Assembly (NCBI GenBank): GCA_052388135.1
Contig: JBQTIM010000127.1
Location: forward strand, 1-44,921
Length of the DNA stretch: 44,921 nt
Source of the DNA: JBQTIM01 sp052388135
GTDB taxonomy: Bacteria; Elusimicrobiota; Elusimicrobia; FEN-1173
Direction: 5' to 3'
Shown here: piece after piece, positions 1-8,408 of the stretch
Layout of the letters: each line of letters begins with the position of its first letter
How positions within the stretch are numbered: the stretch's first letter is position 1
The notes under the pieces: model-generated
Told to the model about the DNA's origin: nothing
Seen by the model: the letters and a program-made list of their open reading frames with translations, nothing else
Databases searched by the model: none
Program-made: the position numbers and the translations under genes

Positions 1-744
1 GTCCCCGCCGCGGACCGCGGGCGGCGGCTGGCCATCATGGCGACGGGGCTGGCGGTGACGCTGGTCATCCTGGTGGTTACCATCTTGCTGAAATTCGAGG
101 AGGGCGGATGGGTCACGCTGATCATCACCGGCGCGCTGGTGGGCTTCTGCCTGTGGGTGCGCCGCCATTACGACGACACCACCAAGGCCCTGCGCCACCT
201 CGACGAGATTTTGGCCAACATCCCGCCGGTGGAGGTCAAGCAGGCGCCGCGCAAGCAGCCCCTGAAGCCGGCGGCCTTGCTCATGGTGAACGGCTACAAC
301 GGCATGGGCATCCATTCGTTTCTGGCCATCCACAGGTTCTTCCCCGGCCATTTCAAGAATTTCGTTTTCCTGTCGGTGGGCGTCATCGACAGCGATCGGT
401 TCAAGGGCAAGGCGGAGATCGAAAACTTGCGGACGTCCATCCAGGCGGACCTGGACAAGTACGTGGAGCTGGCCAAAGGCATGGGCCTCTACGCCGAATC
501 GCGCATGGATTTGGAGACCGACGTCATCGAAGGGCTGGAGGACCTGTGCAAGAAATCGGCGGAGGAATGGCCCAAGAAAGTTTTTTTCACCGGCCAGCTG
601 GCTTTCGAGGGGGAAACCTATTGGACGCGGTTCCTCCACAACCAGACGGCCTTCGCCATCCAGCGCCGCCTTCTGTTCGCGGGCCTGGAGGCGGTGATCC
701 TGCCCATCCGCGTCCGCCTGCGGCCCATGCGCCTGCCGGGATAA
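1..744 (+). CDS. APC-family permease, C-terminal part (5' end outside window)
   Basis: The frame is open from base 1, so the start lies upstream; the first ATG inside the window (37) is probably internal. The visible part begins with two hydrophobic segments (about codons 13-30 and 37-50, the second containing the stretch GGWVTLIITGALVGF), followed by a charged RRHYDD motif and a soluble tail of about 190 residues. This arrangement (last membrane helices, then a cytoplasmic tail with a nucleotide-binding-like fold) is typical of long APC-superfamily permeases related to amino acid or KUP-like carriers. The substrate cannot be read from this fragment. The gene ends with TAA at 742-744 and no terminator was recognised after it. 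The family call is from memory of similar C-terminal tails and is moderately secure. Confidence 0.6.
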   Translation, partial: VPAADRGRRLAIMATGLAVTLVILVVTILLKFEEGGWVTLIITGALVGFCLWVRRHYDDTTKALRHLDEILANIPPVEVKQAPRKQPLKPAALLMVNGYNGMGIHSFLAIHRFFPGHFKNFVFLSVGVIDSDRFKGKAEIENLRTSIQADLDKYVELAKGMGLYAESRMDLETDVIEGLEDLCKKSAEEWPKKVFFTGQLAFEGETYWTRFLHNQTAFAIQRRLLFAGLEAVILPIRVRLRPMRLPG

Positions 745-814
745 CCGCGCCGGCGTCTTGCCAACCGGTTATATAAGTCGTATTTATTAACCTCTTTAAA
801 CGAAAGGAAACGCC

Positions 815-1026
815 ATGGCCAAGAAGGAGAACGCCCCCAACAACATCGTCTATCTGTCCTCCGCTCGCTATCTGGCCGTCTGCGGCGGCGTCGCCGCGGC
901 CTGCTGATGCCGGGGCGCGTGAACCCTTTTCCGGCCTGGCTCGTGGCGGCCGAGGTGGCGGCCACGGTGCCGGCGCTTTTCATTTTCGGCTCCAACCGCT
1001 ACCGCCTGGACAAGAACGCCCTCTGA
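815..1026 (+). pseudogene. Frameshifted small two-helix membrane protein (or two tiny overlapping ORFs)
   Basis: An AAAGGAAA ribosome-binding-like stretch precedes ATG 815, which opens a 30-codon ORF ending TGA 905-907 just as a hydrophobic segment begins (YLAVCGGVAAAC). A second ORF (907-1026, 39 codons) starts on the overlapping ATG and continues with a second hydrophobic stretch and a basic C-terminus (FIFGSNRYRLDKNAL). Joined by a single shift near base 900 they would give a plausible protein of about 70 residues with two transmembrane helices. I therefore read this as a broken gene, but two separate small proteins cannot be excluded. The family is not recognised. The spacer from 745 to 1295 otherwise holds only the possible fragment at 1112-1201 and a promoter. 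Confidence 0.35.
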
Positions 1027-1111
1027 CCCTACCCCGATTTTTGGACCAAAAGCTGGTTTAGAAAACGCCCTTCCTGAAGTCCTTGTTTAGCCCGCCGGGC
1101 GAACTCTTCCG

Positions 1112-1201
1112 GTGGAAACGCCCGTCGTGTTGGAGCTGGGCGTCTTCATCACCTTCATGGTCTATTTGGAGGGCTGGCTCATGCCTTTTTTGAGCCGATG
1201 A
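1112..1201 (+). pseudogene. Possible fragment of an MrpB/MnhB-like antiporter subunit
   Basis: A 29-codon reading frame from GTG 1112 to TGA 1199-1201 encodes VETPVVLELGVFITF followed by a hydrophobic tail. The pattern TPxxxELGVF is reminiscent of the conserved end of MnhB/MrpB subunits of multisubunit cation antiporters. An in-frame TAG lies just upstream (1088), so only this remnant is open. No other Mrp subunit is nearby. The resemblance is short and could be chance. Confidence 0.18.
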
Positions 1202-1225
1202 TTCAAAAAACGAATAGATAAACCG

Positions 1226-1254
1226 TTGAATTTACGCGGTCCCCCGGCTAGACT
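1226..1254 (+). promoter_or_regulatory. Sigma70-like promoter for the receptor/signalling block
   Basis: TTGAAT (1226-1231) and TAGACT (1249-1254) are separated by 17 bases and lie about 40 bases ahead of the TonB-dependent receptor start. The hexamers are close to consensus; there is no other support. Confidence 0.5.
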
Positions 1255-1295
1255 AATACCAGCCGCAGGAAGTTATGGCAAAGGGGGGCCGCTCC

Positions 1296-3299
1296 ATGAA
1301 AGACACTTTCCGTTCGCCGTTCGTCGTTTTCCTCTTCGCGCTTCAAATCGCTCACCCCGCCTGGTCCCGCGAAAGCGCTCCGAAATATGCCGACGTCGGC
1401 GAAGTCACCATGGAAGATTTTTTAAACCTCATGACGGCCGCGCCCGCCAAGAAGAGCCTGACCACCCGGGAGGCGCCGGGCGTCGTGACCATCATCACCG
1501 AAGAAGAGATAGCCGCCTCGGGCGCCCGGGACATCATGGACGTTTTGAGGTTCGTCCCGGGCTTCGCATTCGGCCTCGACAATTACAGCAACAAGGGCCC
1601 GGGGTTCCGGGGCATATGGGGCATGGAGGGAAAAATCCTCCTCCTCGTGGACGGCCAGCCCTACAATGAGCTCCTCTATTCCACCCTGCCCTTGGGCAAC
1701 CACAACCTCCCCATGGACCAAATCAAGCAGATCGAGGTCATCCGCGGGCCCGGCTCCGCCATCTACGGGGGCCTGGCGGAGCTGGCGGTGATCAATATAA
1801 CGACCAAAGGCGCCGAAGACATCAACGGCGCCGAGATATCGCTCGTCAACGGCCAAATGAACAGGACGTTCAGCCGCCGGGAGGGGAGCTTGTCCTTCGG
1901 GAAAAAAGCGGGCGATACAAGCGTGTCCGCCGGGGTCCTTTTGGGCGAGGGGAACGGGAGCGACCGAATTTACACGGACATCCACGGGTCCCAATACGAC
2001 ATGGCCGAGTATTCGGAACTGCGGCCGGCCCACATCAACCTGGGCGTGGCCCACGGGAATCTAAAAACCCGCGCCATCATGGACCGGCAAGAGATCGCGC
2101 AGAGAGACGCCTTCACGGATGTCGTTGCGGACACCATTCGGTACAGCTTCACCACATACCATTTCAACGCCAAGTACGACCATCGCGTCGGCGACGCCCT
2201 CACCATCACGCCGGACGTCACCTATATGCAGCAGAGGCCCTGGCTGGAAAGATCCCCCTTCTTGACGCTCGACAAACGGGTGGAGCGCTACACGGGAAAC
2301 CTTTCTCTTTCCTATGACGCGACGGAATCTTTAAACGTTTTGGCCGGGGCGGAAATCTATCAGGACAGGGCCAGGGCGACGGAGGATACGGACCCCCGAT
2401 ATCTTTTTCAATTCGGACGGCGAATGGTCCGCTACACCAACAGAGCCTTTTTTTCCCAGGGTCTGTTGAACCTGCCCATCGCCAACCTGATGGTCGGCGC
2501 CCGCTGGGACGACCACAGCGAGGTGGGCTCCTCTTTTGTGCCGCGGGCGGCGCTTACGAAAGTTATGAACCCCTTCCATTTCAAACTTCTTTACAGCGAA
2601 GCCTTCCGAGCCCCCGGGATAGAAAACATCCATTACAACACCGACATAGAGCCCGAGAGGACCACGGTGTATGAGTTCGAGGCCGGCTGCCAGCTCAACC
2701 GCACCATGTTCCTGTCGGCCAACGTGTTCGACGTCAAGCTGGAAAAGCCCATCATTTTCTTCTATGACGAGCCGACCGACACCGAAGGCTACCTGAACTA
2801 CGACCGGACGGGGAGCCGGGGCGTGGAGGCCGTTTATTCCATCAAGGACCGCTGGGGCCAAACGGGTCTCACCTACTCTTTCTATGAGCCGCACAAGAAC
2901 ACGGTGGACGCTTATCGGGCCGGGGGCAAAGAGCACGTCTATTTGGCGTTTCCCGCGCACAAGGCGACGCTGAGCGCCGGGGTCAAGGTGGGCGGAAAAA
3001 CAACGGTGAGCCCCTCCGCCGCTTATTTGAGCCCGCGATACGGCTACGCTTCGGTGGATTCCGCCGGGGAGCCTGTCCTGAAGAAATTCGATCCATCGCT
3101 CCTGGCGAACCTGTTCGTGAATTTCCGGAACGTCTTCGCGGACGGTCTCACCATCGGACTGGGGGTCTTCGATATCCTGGGAGAAAACCATGAGTTCATT
3201 CAGCCGTACAACAGCTTGCACGCTCCCCTTCCCGGACCTTCGAGGGAATATGTCCTCAAGGTTTCTTACCGCTTCCTTGATTTCAACGATAACCCCTAA
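1296..3299 (+). CDS. TonB-dependent outer-membrane receptor
   Basis: The 667-residue protein has a signal peptide (MKDTFRSPFVVFLFAL, cleavage near the Ala-Trp-Ser of residues 22-25). A plug domain at about residues 45-165 carries the typical runs VVTIITEEEI, VLRFVPGF and IEVIRGPGSAIYGG. A 22-strand-type barrel follows, ending in an aromatic-rich last strand. ATG 1296 is preferred over ATG 1275 because the AAGGGGGG purine run (1281-1288) lies at Shine-Dalgarno distance from it and the signal peptide then begins cleanly with MKD. Such receptors import scarce ligands (siderophores, corrinoids, metals, oligosaccharides) using TonB-ExbBD, none of which is encoded here. The ligand is unknown. A solute-binding protein and a histidine kinase follow directly, so a sensing role is possible. 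Confidence 0.88.
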   Translation: MKDTFRSPFVVFLFALQIAHPAWSRESAPKYADVGEVTMEDFLNLMTAAPAKKSLTTREAPGVVTIITEEEIAASGARDIMDVLRFVPGFAFGLDNYSNKGPGFRGIWGMEGKILLLVDGQPYNELLYSTLPLGNHNLPMDQIKQIEVIRGPGSAIYGGLAELAVINITTKGAEDINGAEISLVNGQMNRTFSRREGSLSFGKKAGDTSVSAGVLLGEGNGSDRIYTDIHGSQYDMAEYSELRPAHINLGVAHGNLKTRAIMDRQEIAQRDAFTDVVADTIRYSFTTYHFNAKYDHRVGDALTITPDVTYMQQRPWLERSPFLTLDKRVERYTGNLSLSYDATESLNVLAGAEIYQDRARATEDTDPRYLFQFGRRMVRYTNRAFFSQGLLNLPIANLMVGARWDDHSEVGSSFVPRAALTKVMNPFHFKLLYSEAFRAPGIENIHYNTDIEPERTTVYEFEAGCQLNRTMFLSANVFDVKLEKPIIFFYDEPTDTEGYLNYDRTGSRGVEAVYSIKDRWGQTGLTYSFYEPHKNTVDAYRAGGKEHVYLAFPAHKATLSAGVKVGGKTTVSPSAAYLSPRYGYASVDSAGEPVLKKFDPSLLANLFVNFRNVFADGLTIGLGVFDILGENHEFIQPYNSLHAPLPGPSREYVLKVSYRFLDFNDNP

Positions 3300-3339
3300 G
3301 CCTGGCCGAAAATTTTTTGCGGGGCCAGATCGAAATGCG

Positions 3340-3486
3340 CTGGGCGCCGGTGTTTTCGATATCCTGGGGGAGAACTACGAATTTATCCAGCCCTACGACA
3401 ATTCGCACGCCCCGCTTCCCGGCCCTTCCCGGGAGTACGTCGTCCGGCTGTCCTGCCGCTTTCTGGACTTTGACGGCCGCCCGTGA
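3340..3486 (+). pseudogene. C-terminal remnant of a second TonB-dependent receptor
   Basis: Codons 3340-3486 read LGAGVFDILGENYEFIQPYD and continue to a TGA at 3484-3486. This closely matches the last 48 or so residues of the complete receptor just upstream (GLGVFDILGENHEFIQPY, then APLPGPSREYV and RFLDF). Synonymous and some replacement changes are scattered through the DNA, so this is a diverged paralogue, not a recent duplication. No start codon or signal peptide belongs to it; bases 3300-3339 show no receptor similarity. The likely history is a tandem receptor pair that lost all but the end of its second member. Confidence 0.75.
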
Positions 3487-3522
3487 CCGCCATCGACCGG
3501 AGGAGGGGCGCGAGGGTGGAAC

Positions 3523-4431
3523 ATGAACCCTCGGCGCCGGTTGCCCGGTGCTTTGGCGGGCCTGCTGCTCCTCGCGTGCCGGCCCGCGGACGCGGCCGAG
3601 CGGGCCAAGGTCGCCCTCTTGATGAGCGACAATAACCCCATCTACGTAAAAATCGCCAAGGGGATCCGGGAGACGGCCCAGGGGGAGATCAAGGACATCT
3701 CGCTGGGCGGGTCCGGAGAAGCGGTTTCACGGGCCATCTTGGATTTTAATCCGGACCTGCTGGTGGCCATCGGCGACGCGGCTGTTTCCTGGGCCGATCG
3801 AAATTTCGCCGGCCGGCCGCGCTTGGCCAGCGGCGTCGTCCGGCAGGCGAAAAGCCGGGCCGCGGCGGATTCGCCGGGAGTCTCTCTGGATTTTTCGCCC
3901 GCCGCTTACCTCCGCCTGATCAAGGAAGCTCTGCCGGAGGCCCGGCGCGTGGGCCTCATCCTGAGCCATTCGGGAGTCGGGCAGGACTTTCAGCAATCGG
4001 CCCGCGAACTCGGCCTGGAGATCAACGTGCGTTCGGTTCAAAAGGAGAAGGCCGTGGGTCAGGCCATGCAGGCGCTGAAGGATTGGGGCGTGGAGGTTTT
4101 TCTGGTGACCTTCGATCCTCTGGTCATGAACCCGGAGACCTGGAAATATTTGGTGGGGTTCTCCGTCGTCCACAAGGTGGGCCTGGTCGTTCCCTCCAAG
4201 GCCCTGCTGAAGAACGGCGGCGTGTTGTCCCTGGAGGCGGATTACCACGCGCTGGGACGCCAGACGGGCGCCTTGGTGAACGATGCGGTCCGCGACCCCG
4301 GCCTTCTGGAGGGCGGAGGCTTCGCCTACGCGGTTCACGGGGAGACGGGAATCAACCTCAAGATGATGGAGGCCCTGGGTTTGAAGCTGAGAGATTCCGT
4401 CCGAAAGAGCGCGGTCCATGTTTACCAGTAA
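3523..4431 (+). CDS. ABC-type solute-binding protein (ABC_sub_bind-like)
   Basis: This 302-residue protein starts with a signal sequence (residues 1-24, hydrophobic core GALAGLLLLACRPADA, possibly a lipoprotein because of the Cys). It continues with the pattern of the ABC_sub_bind family: VALLMSDNNPIY, then AILDFNPDLLVAIGDAA at about residues 68-84, and a second lobe with GLVVPSKALLKNGG. Family members bind small ligands such as aromatic amino acids in the periplasm. No permease or ATPase gene accompanies it. Instead the 3' end overlaps the next gene, a membrane histidine kinase, by 14 bases. I infer that it presents a ligand to the kinase sensor domain; a transporter encoded elsewhere is the alternative. 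Confidence 0.78.
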   Translation: MNPRRRLPGALAGLLLLACRPADAAERAKVALLMSDNNPIYVKIAKGIRETAQGEIKDISLGGSGEAVSRAILDFNPDLLVAIGDAAVSWADRNFAGRPRLASGVVRQAKSRAAADSPGVSLDFSPAAYLRLIKEALPEARRVGLILSHSGVGQDFQQSARELGLEINVRSVQKEKAVGQAMQALKDWGVEVFLVTFDPLVMNPETWKYLVGFSVVHKVGLVVPSKALLKNGGVLSLEADYHALGRQTGALVNDAVRDPGLLEGGGFAYAVHGETGINLKMMEALGLKLRDSVRKSAVHVYQ

Positions 4432-6058
4432 AATCCTGACGGCCGGCGCGGGCCCAAGCGCCGCGGCTTCCAAGGCCGCCCGGTATGCCGGCCTCTCCTT
4501 CCATTACATCCTCCAGCTGTTGGCCGTGGGGGCGCTGCTGAGCGTCCTGCTCATCGGGCAGGCTTTCGTCCAACAAAAGCGCGCGATCCTGAAAGAAATG
4601 GAACAGCGCGGAGTCCTTTTGGGAGAAAGTTTGGCCGGCGCGTGCAGCCTGCCGTATTTCATGGGCGACGGCGAGGCCTTGCGCTTCATCGTCCTGCGGG
4701 CCGGGCAGCTTGAGGACGTGGTTTCCATCGCCCTTCTGGACAGCCGGGGAAACATGGACCCCGTCGCGGCCGTGGGGCGCCCGGAACCCCCGCGTCTCCG
4801 CGCGCCCGACCGCCCGGAAGTCTGGTCCGACGCCCGTTCCATTCATGTCACGGCGCCGCTCTCCATCGAGCGCCGCGGAAGCGCGGGGCTTTCCATGCTG
4901 TCCGGGGAGGATGAGGCCGCCGCCGAACCTTCCCGGACGACGTTCCTCGGCCACGTCTACGTCGTCCTGTCCTTGGAGAGGGCCATGGCTTCCTTGTGGG
5001 GGCAGGTTTGGGAGAGCCTCCTGGCCACGACGGCGATCCTGCTGCTGGGCAGCGCGGTCGTTGTTTTGTTTTTCCGAAGGACCATCCTTCGCCCCATCCA
5101 GCGCCTCATCGCGGCCATGCGGGACCTGCGCGGCGGAAATCTGGCCGCCCGCCTGGACGACCCCGCCTCCGGCAGCGAGATGGTGGAGCTGACGCGCAGC
5201 TTCAACGAGATGACCCGGGACCTGCGTCGGGCCGAGGAAGAGCTGAAAGAGATCAACGCCGAACTGGAAAGCCGGGTGCAGCAGCGCACCGGCGAACTGA
5301 AAAGGGCGAACGAAGATCTCCGGGAAAGCCAGGAAAAAGTGGTGCGCTCCGAAAAGTTGGCGGCCATCGGCCAGCTGGCCTCCGGCGTCGGCCATGAGCT
5401 GAGGAACCCCCTGGGCGCCATCCAGAACGTGATCTATTATTTGCGGGACTCGCTGTCGGACAATCCGGCGCTCAAGCAGGACCCGGCTTTGCCGGAGCTT
5501 CTCGACATCGCCCAAAAGGAGATCAAAGGGGCCACCAACATCCTCAGCGACCTCCTGGATTTTTCCCGGGTCGTCCGGCTGGCGCCGGCTTCCTGCGCCG
5601 TGGAGACGGTGTTGGAGGAAACGCTCCAGGTCCTCCAAGTTCCTCCCTCGGTCAAAGTGATCAAGGACTGGGCGGCCGGCATTCCGGCCGCGGTCATGGA
5701 CCACCAGAAAATGAAACAGGTCTTCACCAATCTGGCCCAGAACGCGATCCAGGCCATGCCCCTGGGCGGAGAGCTGCGCATTTCCGCGCGACTGGAATCC
5801 GGCGACCGCGGCCCCGGGGTCGCCGTGGAGTTCAAGGACACGGGCGAGGGAATCTCTCCGGAATTCATCAAGAAAATTTTCGAGCCCTTGTTCACCACAA
5901 AAGCCAAGGGCACCGGCTTGGGTCTGGCCATCTGCCAGGGCATCGTCGAGGCCCACGGCGGGCGGATCCAGGTGGCCAGCGAACTCGGCAAAGGCAGCGC
6001 GTTCACGGTTTTGATTCCTCTAAAGGAGCCTTCCCATGATCATGAAAGAAGCCAATGA
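4418..6058 (+). CDS. Membrane sensor histidine kinase with HAMP domain
   Basis: The 546-residue protein has a first transmembrane helix at about 29-49, an extracytoplasmic sensor region of about 150 residues, a second helix at about 200-219, a HAMP domain (220-272), a coiled coil (272-312), a HisKA domain with phosphoacceptor H326 in GVGHELRNPLGAIQN, and a HATPase_c domain. The ATPase has the N box (NLAQNAIQAMPLGG), G1 (DTGEGIS) and G2 (GTGLGLAI). All catalytic boxes are intact. The start codon lies inside the end of the solute-binding gene, implying translational coupling. The sensor domain has no recognised PAS or Cache signature. The receiver genes that follow are the obvious phosphotransfer partners. 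Confidence 0.92.
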   Translation: MFTSKILTAGAGPSAAASKAARYAGLSFHYILQLLAVGALLSVLLIGQAFVQQKRAILKEMEQRGVLLGESLAGACSLPYFMGDGEALRFIVLRAGQLEDVVSIALLDSRGNMDPVAAVGRPEPPRLRAPDRPEVWSDARSIHVTAPLSIERRGSAGLSMLSGEDEAAAEPSRTTFLGHVYVVLSLERAMASLWGQVWESLLATTAILLLGSAVVVLFFRRTILRPIQRLIAAMRDLRGGNLAARLDDPASGSEMVELTRSFNEMTRDLRRAEEELKEINAELESRVQQRTGELKRANEDLRESQEKVVRSEKLAAIGQLASGVGHELRNPLGAIQNVIYYLRDSLSDNPALKQDPALPELLDIAQKEIKGATNILSDLLDFSRVVRLAPASCAVETVLEETLQVLQVPPSVKVIKDWAAGIPAAVMDHQKMKQVFTNLAQNAIQAMPLGGELRISARLESGDRGPGVAVEFKDTGEGISPEFIKKIFEPLFTTKAKGTGLGLAICQGIVEAHGGRIQVASELGKGSAFTVLIPLKEPSHDHERSQ

Positions 6059-6797
6059 GACCATCCGCATGCTGGTGGTGGACGACCAAGCGGGCATCCG
6101 TCTGTCCTTGAGCGGAATCCTGACCCGCAAAGGCTACCGGGTGTCCGTGGCGGAGAGCGGCGAGCAGGCCCTGGAGGAAGTGCGCCGCAACGATTTCCGC
6201 GTCATCTTCATGGACATCAAAATGCCCGGCATGAGCGGGGTGGACGCCTTCGTGAAAATCAAGGACATCAGCCCGCGCTCCGCGGTCATCATGATGACCG
6301 CCTACGCTCTGGAGGACGAAATCCGCAGGGCGGTCCGCGAAGGCGCTTACGCCGTCGCCCACAAGCCTTTCGACATGGAAAGGATCCTGTCCATCGTGGA
6401 GGAATCGCTCCACGGCAAGACTCTGATCCTGGTGATGGACGGCGCGCCGGCCTCCCGGGAAGGCGTCAAGCGGGCGCTGGAGGGAAAAGGCTACAAGGTG
6501 GTGGACGTCGAGAGCGCGGAGGAATGCGTGCGCCAGGTCAAGGAGCGTCGGTTCCAGATCGTCCTCCTGGACGTCAAAAGTCCGGAGGGGGAAATGAGAG
6601 CTTTGAAGGAAGTCCGCGACCTGCGGCCGGACGTGGCCGTGATCGTGGTCACCGCCCGCTCCGCCGAAGATTTGGTGGAGGACGCCCTGAAGAAGGGTTC
6701 CTTCGTCTGCCTCAACAAGCCCGTGGAGATGGACAAGCTTATGGAAACGGTGGACCGTTGCCTCGAGGAGGAAAACCGTCGGGGGCGGGCGCCGTGA
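6036..6797 (+). CDS. Tandem double-receiver response regulator
   Basis: Two CheY-like receiver domains and no output domain fill the 253 residues. The first (about 10-125) has the full set D16/D17, phospho-acceptor D60 in MDIKMPG, T88 and K110. The second (about 128-245) keeps D179, T206 and K228, but only one acidic residue (D135) stands where the metal-binding pair is expected, so its phosphorylation may be weak or absent. The gene overlaps the kinase by 23 bases and is followed by a GTGA overlap with the receiver-kinase. An alternative start at ATG 6042 would remove two residues. Such proteins act as phosphate sinks or relays, or by protein contact. Confidence 0.88.
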   Translation: MIMKEANETIRMLVVDDQAGIRLSLSGILTRKGYRVSVAESGEQALEEVRRNDFRVIFMDIKMPGMSGVDAFVKIKDISPRSAVIMMTAYALEDEIRRAVREGAYAVAHKPFDMERILSIVEESLHGKTLILVMDGAPASREGVKRALEGKGYKVVDVESAEECVRQVKERRFQIVLLDVKSPEGEMRALKEVRDLRPDVAVIVVTARSAEDLVEDALKKGSFVCLNKPVEMDKLMETVDRCLEEENRRGRAP

Positions 6798-8041
6798 CGG
6801 CCGAGGGAGGCGACTACAACCGCCTGCTGATCATCGACGACGATCCGGCGCTGGGCAAGACGCTGCAGATCCTCCTGCGGCGGGCCGGGTTCCAGGTGGA
6901 GTGGGTGGCGACGGGCGGGGAAGGCATCCGCTTCATCGAAAGCCGCGCGCCCGGCGAGTTCCTCACCGGCATCCTCATCGACGTCCGGCTTCCGGACATG
7001 AACGGCCTGGAGGTCCTGCGGACAGCGAAGAAAATCAACCCCGACGCGGGCGCCATCATGATGACCGGCCACGCCGATTTGGAGACGGCGCTGGGAGCCC
7101 TCAACGAGGGCGCCTTCGCCTACATCCAAAAGCCCTACAGCCCCGCGGAAGTTCAATCGGTCATCCTCCGTCTGGCGGAAAAGCAGAAACTTCTGCACGA
7201 GAACCGCCGCCTGCTGCAGAAGCTGACGGAGGTCAACGCCGAGCTTGAAAGCCGGGTTCAGGAAAGGACCAAAGATTTGCAGGCCGCCAATTTAAAGCTG
7301 GCCGCGACCATCGAAAGATTGCAGGAGGCCGGCGCCGCCAAGTCCGATTTTATTTCCATGATTTCCCACGAGCTCAGGACGCCGCTGACGGTGATGATCG
7401 GCTTCACCCGGACCTGCGTCCTGCAGTTCGAGAAGCTCGGCAAGGCCGATCTCTTGCATTACCTGGAGATCATCGAAGCCCAGGGGCAAATCCTGAACAG
7501 GCTCATCGAAAGCATCCTTGATTTCTCCGTGATCCAAAGAAAAGGCGTGGAGCTGCGGTACGAGAAGTTCGATCTTCAGTCGCTGGCGGCGTCGGTGGTC
7601 GAGGGGTTGTCGCACATGAAGGACGGCGCGCGGATCGAAACGCTCGTTCCCGACGAAGCGCGGGAGATCGTTTCGGACCGCGAACGCGTGCGCCAGATAT
7701 TGACCAACCTTTTGGCCAACGCCGTCAAATACAGCCCGTCGGGGAAAGAAGTGGCGTTGTCCTGCCGCCGGGCGGAGGCCGGCGTGGAGATATCCGTCAA
7801 GGACGGCGGACCGGGGATTCCGGAAGACATCCGCGAGAAGATTTTTGAGCCGTTTTACAGGGCGAAGGACGCCATCGCCATGAAGACCCCGGGCACCGGC
7901 CTGGGGCTGACCATCACCAAGGCCTTGGTGGACGCCCTGGGCGGCAAGCTTGGCTTGGAAAGCGAGATGGGCAGCGGCAGCACGTTCATCTTTTTTTGTC
8001 CCGATCAGGCGGGAAAGCTGAAAGAAGATGGCGGCCGCTAA
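6794..8041 (+). CDS. Receiver-histidine kinase fusion
   Basis: The real start is most likely GTG 6794, which overlaps the TGA of the preceding gene (GTGA) and leads straight into a receiver domain; sequence further upstream in this frame is a shadow of the previous gene. The 415-residue product has a receiver (about 9-125; D15-D17, D63, K113), a coiled coil (128-180), HisKA with H192 in MISHELRTPLTV, and HATPase_c with NLLANAVKYSPSG, KDGGPGIP and GTGLGLTI. It has no membrane helix, so it is cytoplasmic. The order receiver then kinase suggests that it is switched by phosphate from the upstream kinase and passes the signal on. Confidence 0.9.
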   Translation: MTAEGGDYNRLLIIDDDPALGKTLQILLRRAGFQVEWVATGGEGIRFIESRAPGEFLTGILIDVRLPDMNGLEVLRTAKKINPDAGAIMMTGHADLETALGALNEGAFAYIQKPYSPAEVQSVILRLAEKQKLLHENRRLLQKLTEVNAELESRVQERTKDLQAANLKLAATIERLQEAGAAKSDFISMISHELRTPLTVMIGFTRTCVLQFEKLGKADLLHYLEIIEAQGQILNRLIESILDFSVIQRKGVELRYEKFDLQSLAASVVEGLSHMKDGARIETLVPDEAREIVSDRERVRQILTNLLANAVKYSPSGKEVALSCRRAEAGVEISVKDGGPGIPEDIREKIFEPFYRAKDAIAMKTPGTGLGLTITKALVDALGGKLGLESEMGSGSTFIFFCPDQAGKLKEDGGR

Positions 8042-8408
8042 GAAAATATTGGTTGTGGACGATGAGAAGTTCCTGGTGGAGCTTCTCGCCGTCAATCTGG
8101 CGCCGGAGGGATTCGCCGTGGTCGCCGCTCCGGACGGGGAGAGCGGCGTGGAGAAAAGCCTTTCGGAGTCGCCGGACCTGATCTTGATGGACTTGCGGAT
8201 GCCCCGCATGGACGGCTACGAAGCCTGCCGCCGAATAAAGAGCGATCCCAAAACCCGGCACATTCCCGTCCTGCTCATCTCCGCCCATTCCCAGCGGGAC
8301 GACATCAAGAAAGGCATCGAGGCCGGCGCCGCGGACTACATCCGCAAGCCCTTCGATGTCGCGCGGGTGATCGAAACGGTCAAGAAATTTCTGAAGAATC
8401 CGGCCTGA
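8028..8408 (+). CDS. Single-domain response regulator (CheY-like)
   Basis: The 126 residues form one receiver with D11/D12, phospho-acceptor D55 (LMDLRMPRMDG), S85 in place of the usual Thr, and K107 (RKPFD). It overlaps the preceding kinase gene by 14 bases, so it is the last member of the coupled signalling operon. There is no DNA-binding output, so it should act by protein contact or as a relay. Its last 29 bases overlap the convergent antiporter gene. Confidence 0.9.
   Translation: MAAAKKILVVDDEKFLVELLAVNLAPEGFAVVAAPDGESGVEKSLSESPDLILMDLRMPRMDGYEACRRIKSDPKTRHIPVLLISAHSQRDDIKKGIEAGAADYIRKPFDVARVIETVKKFLKNPA

Noticed and set aside
6524..6793. Upstream extension of the receiver-kinase reading frame
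   Set aside because: It lies wholly inside the double-receiver gene and its translation is low-complexity Arg/Gly/Pro; the GTG at 6794 starts the conserved receiver.
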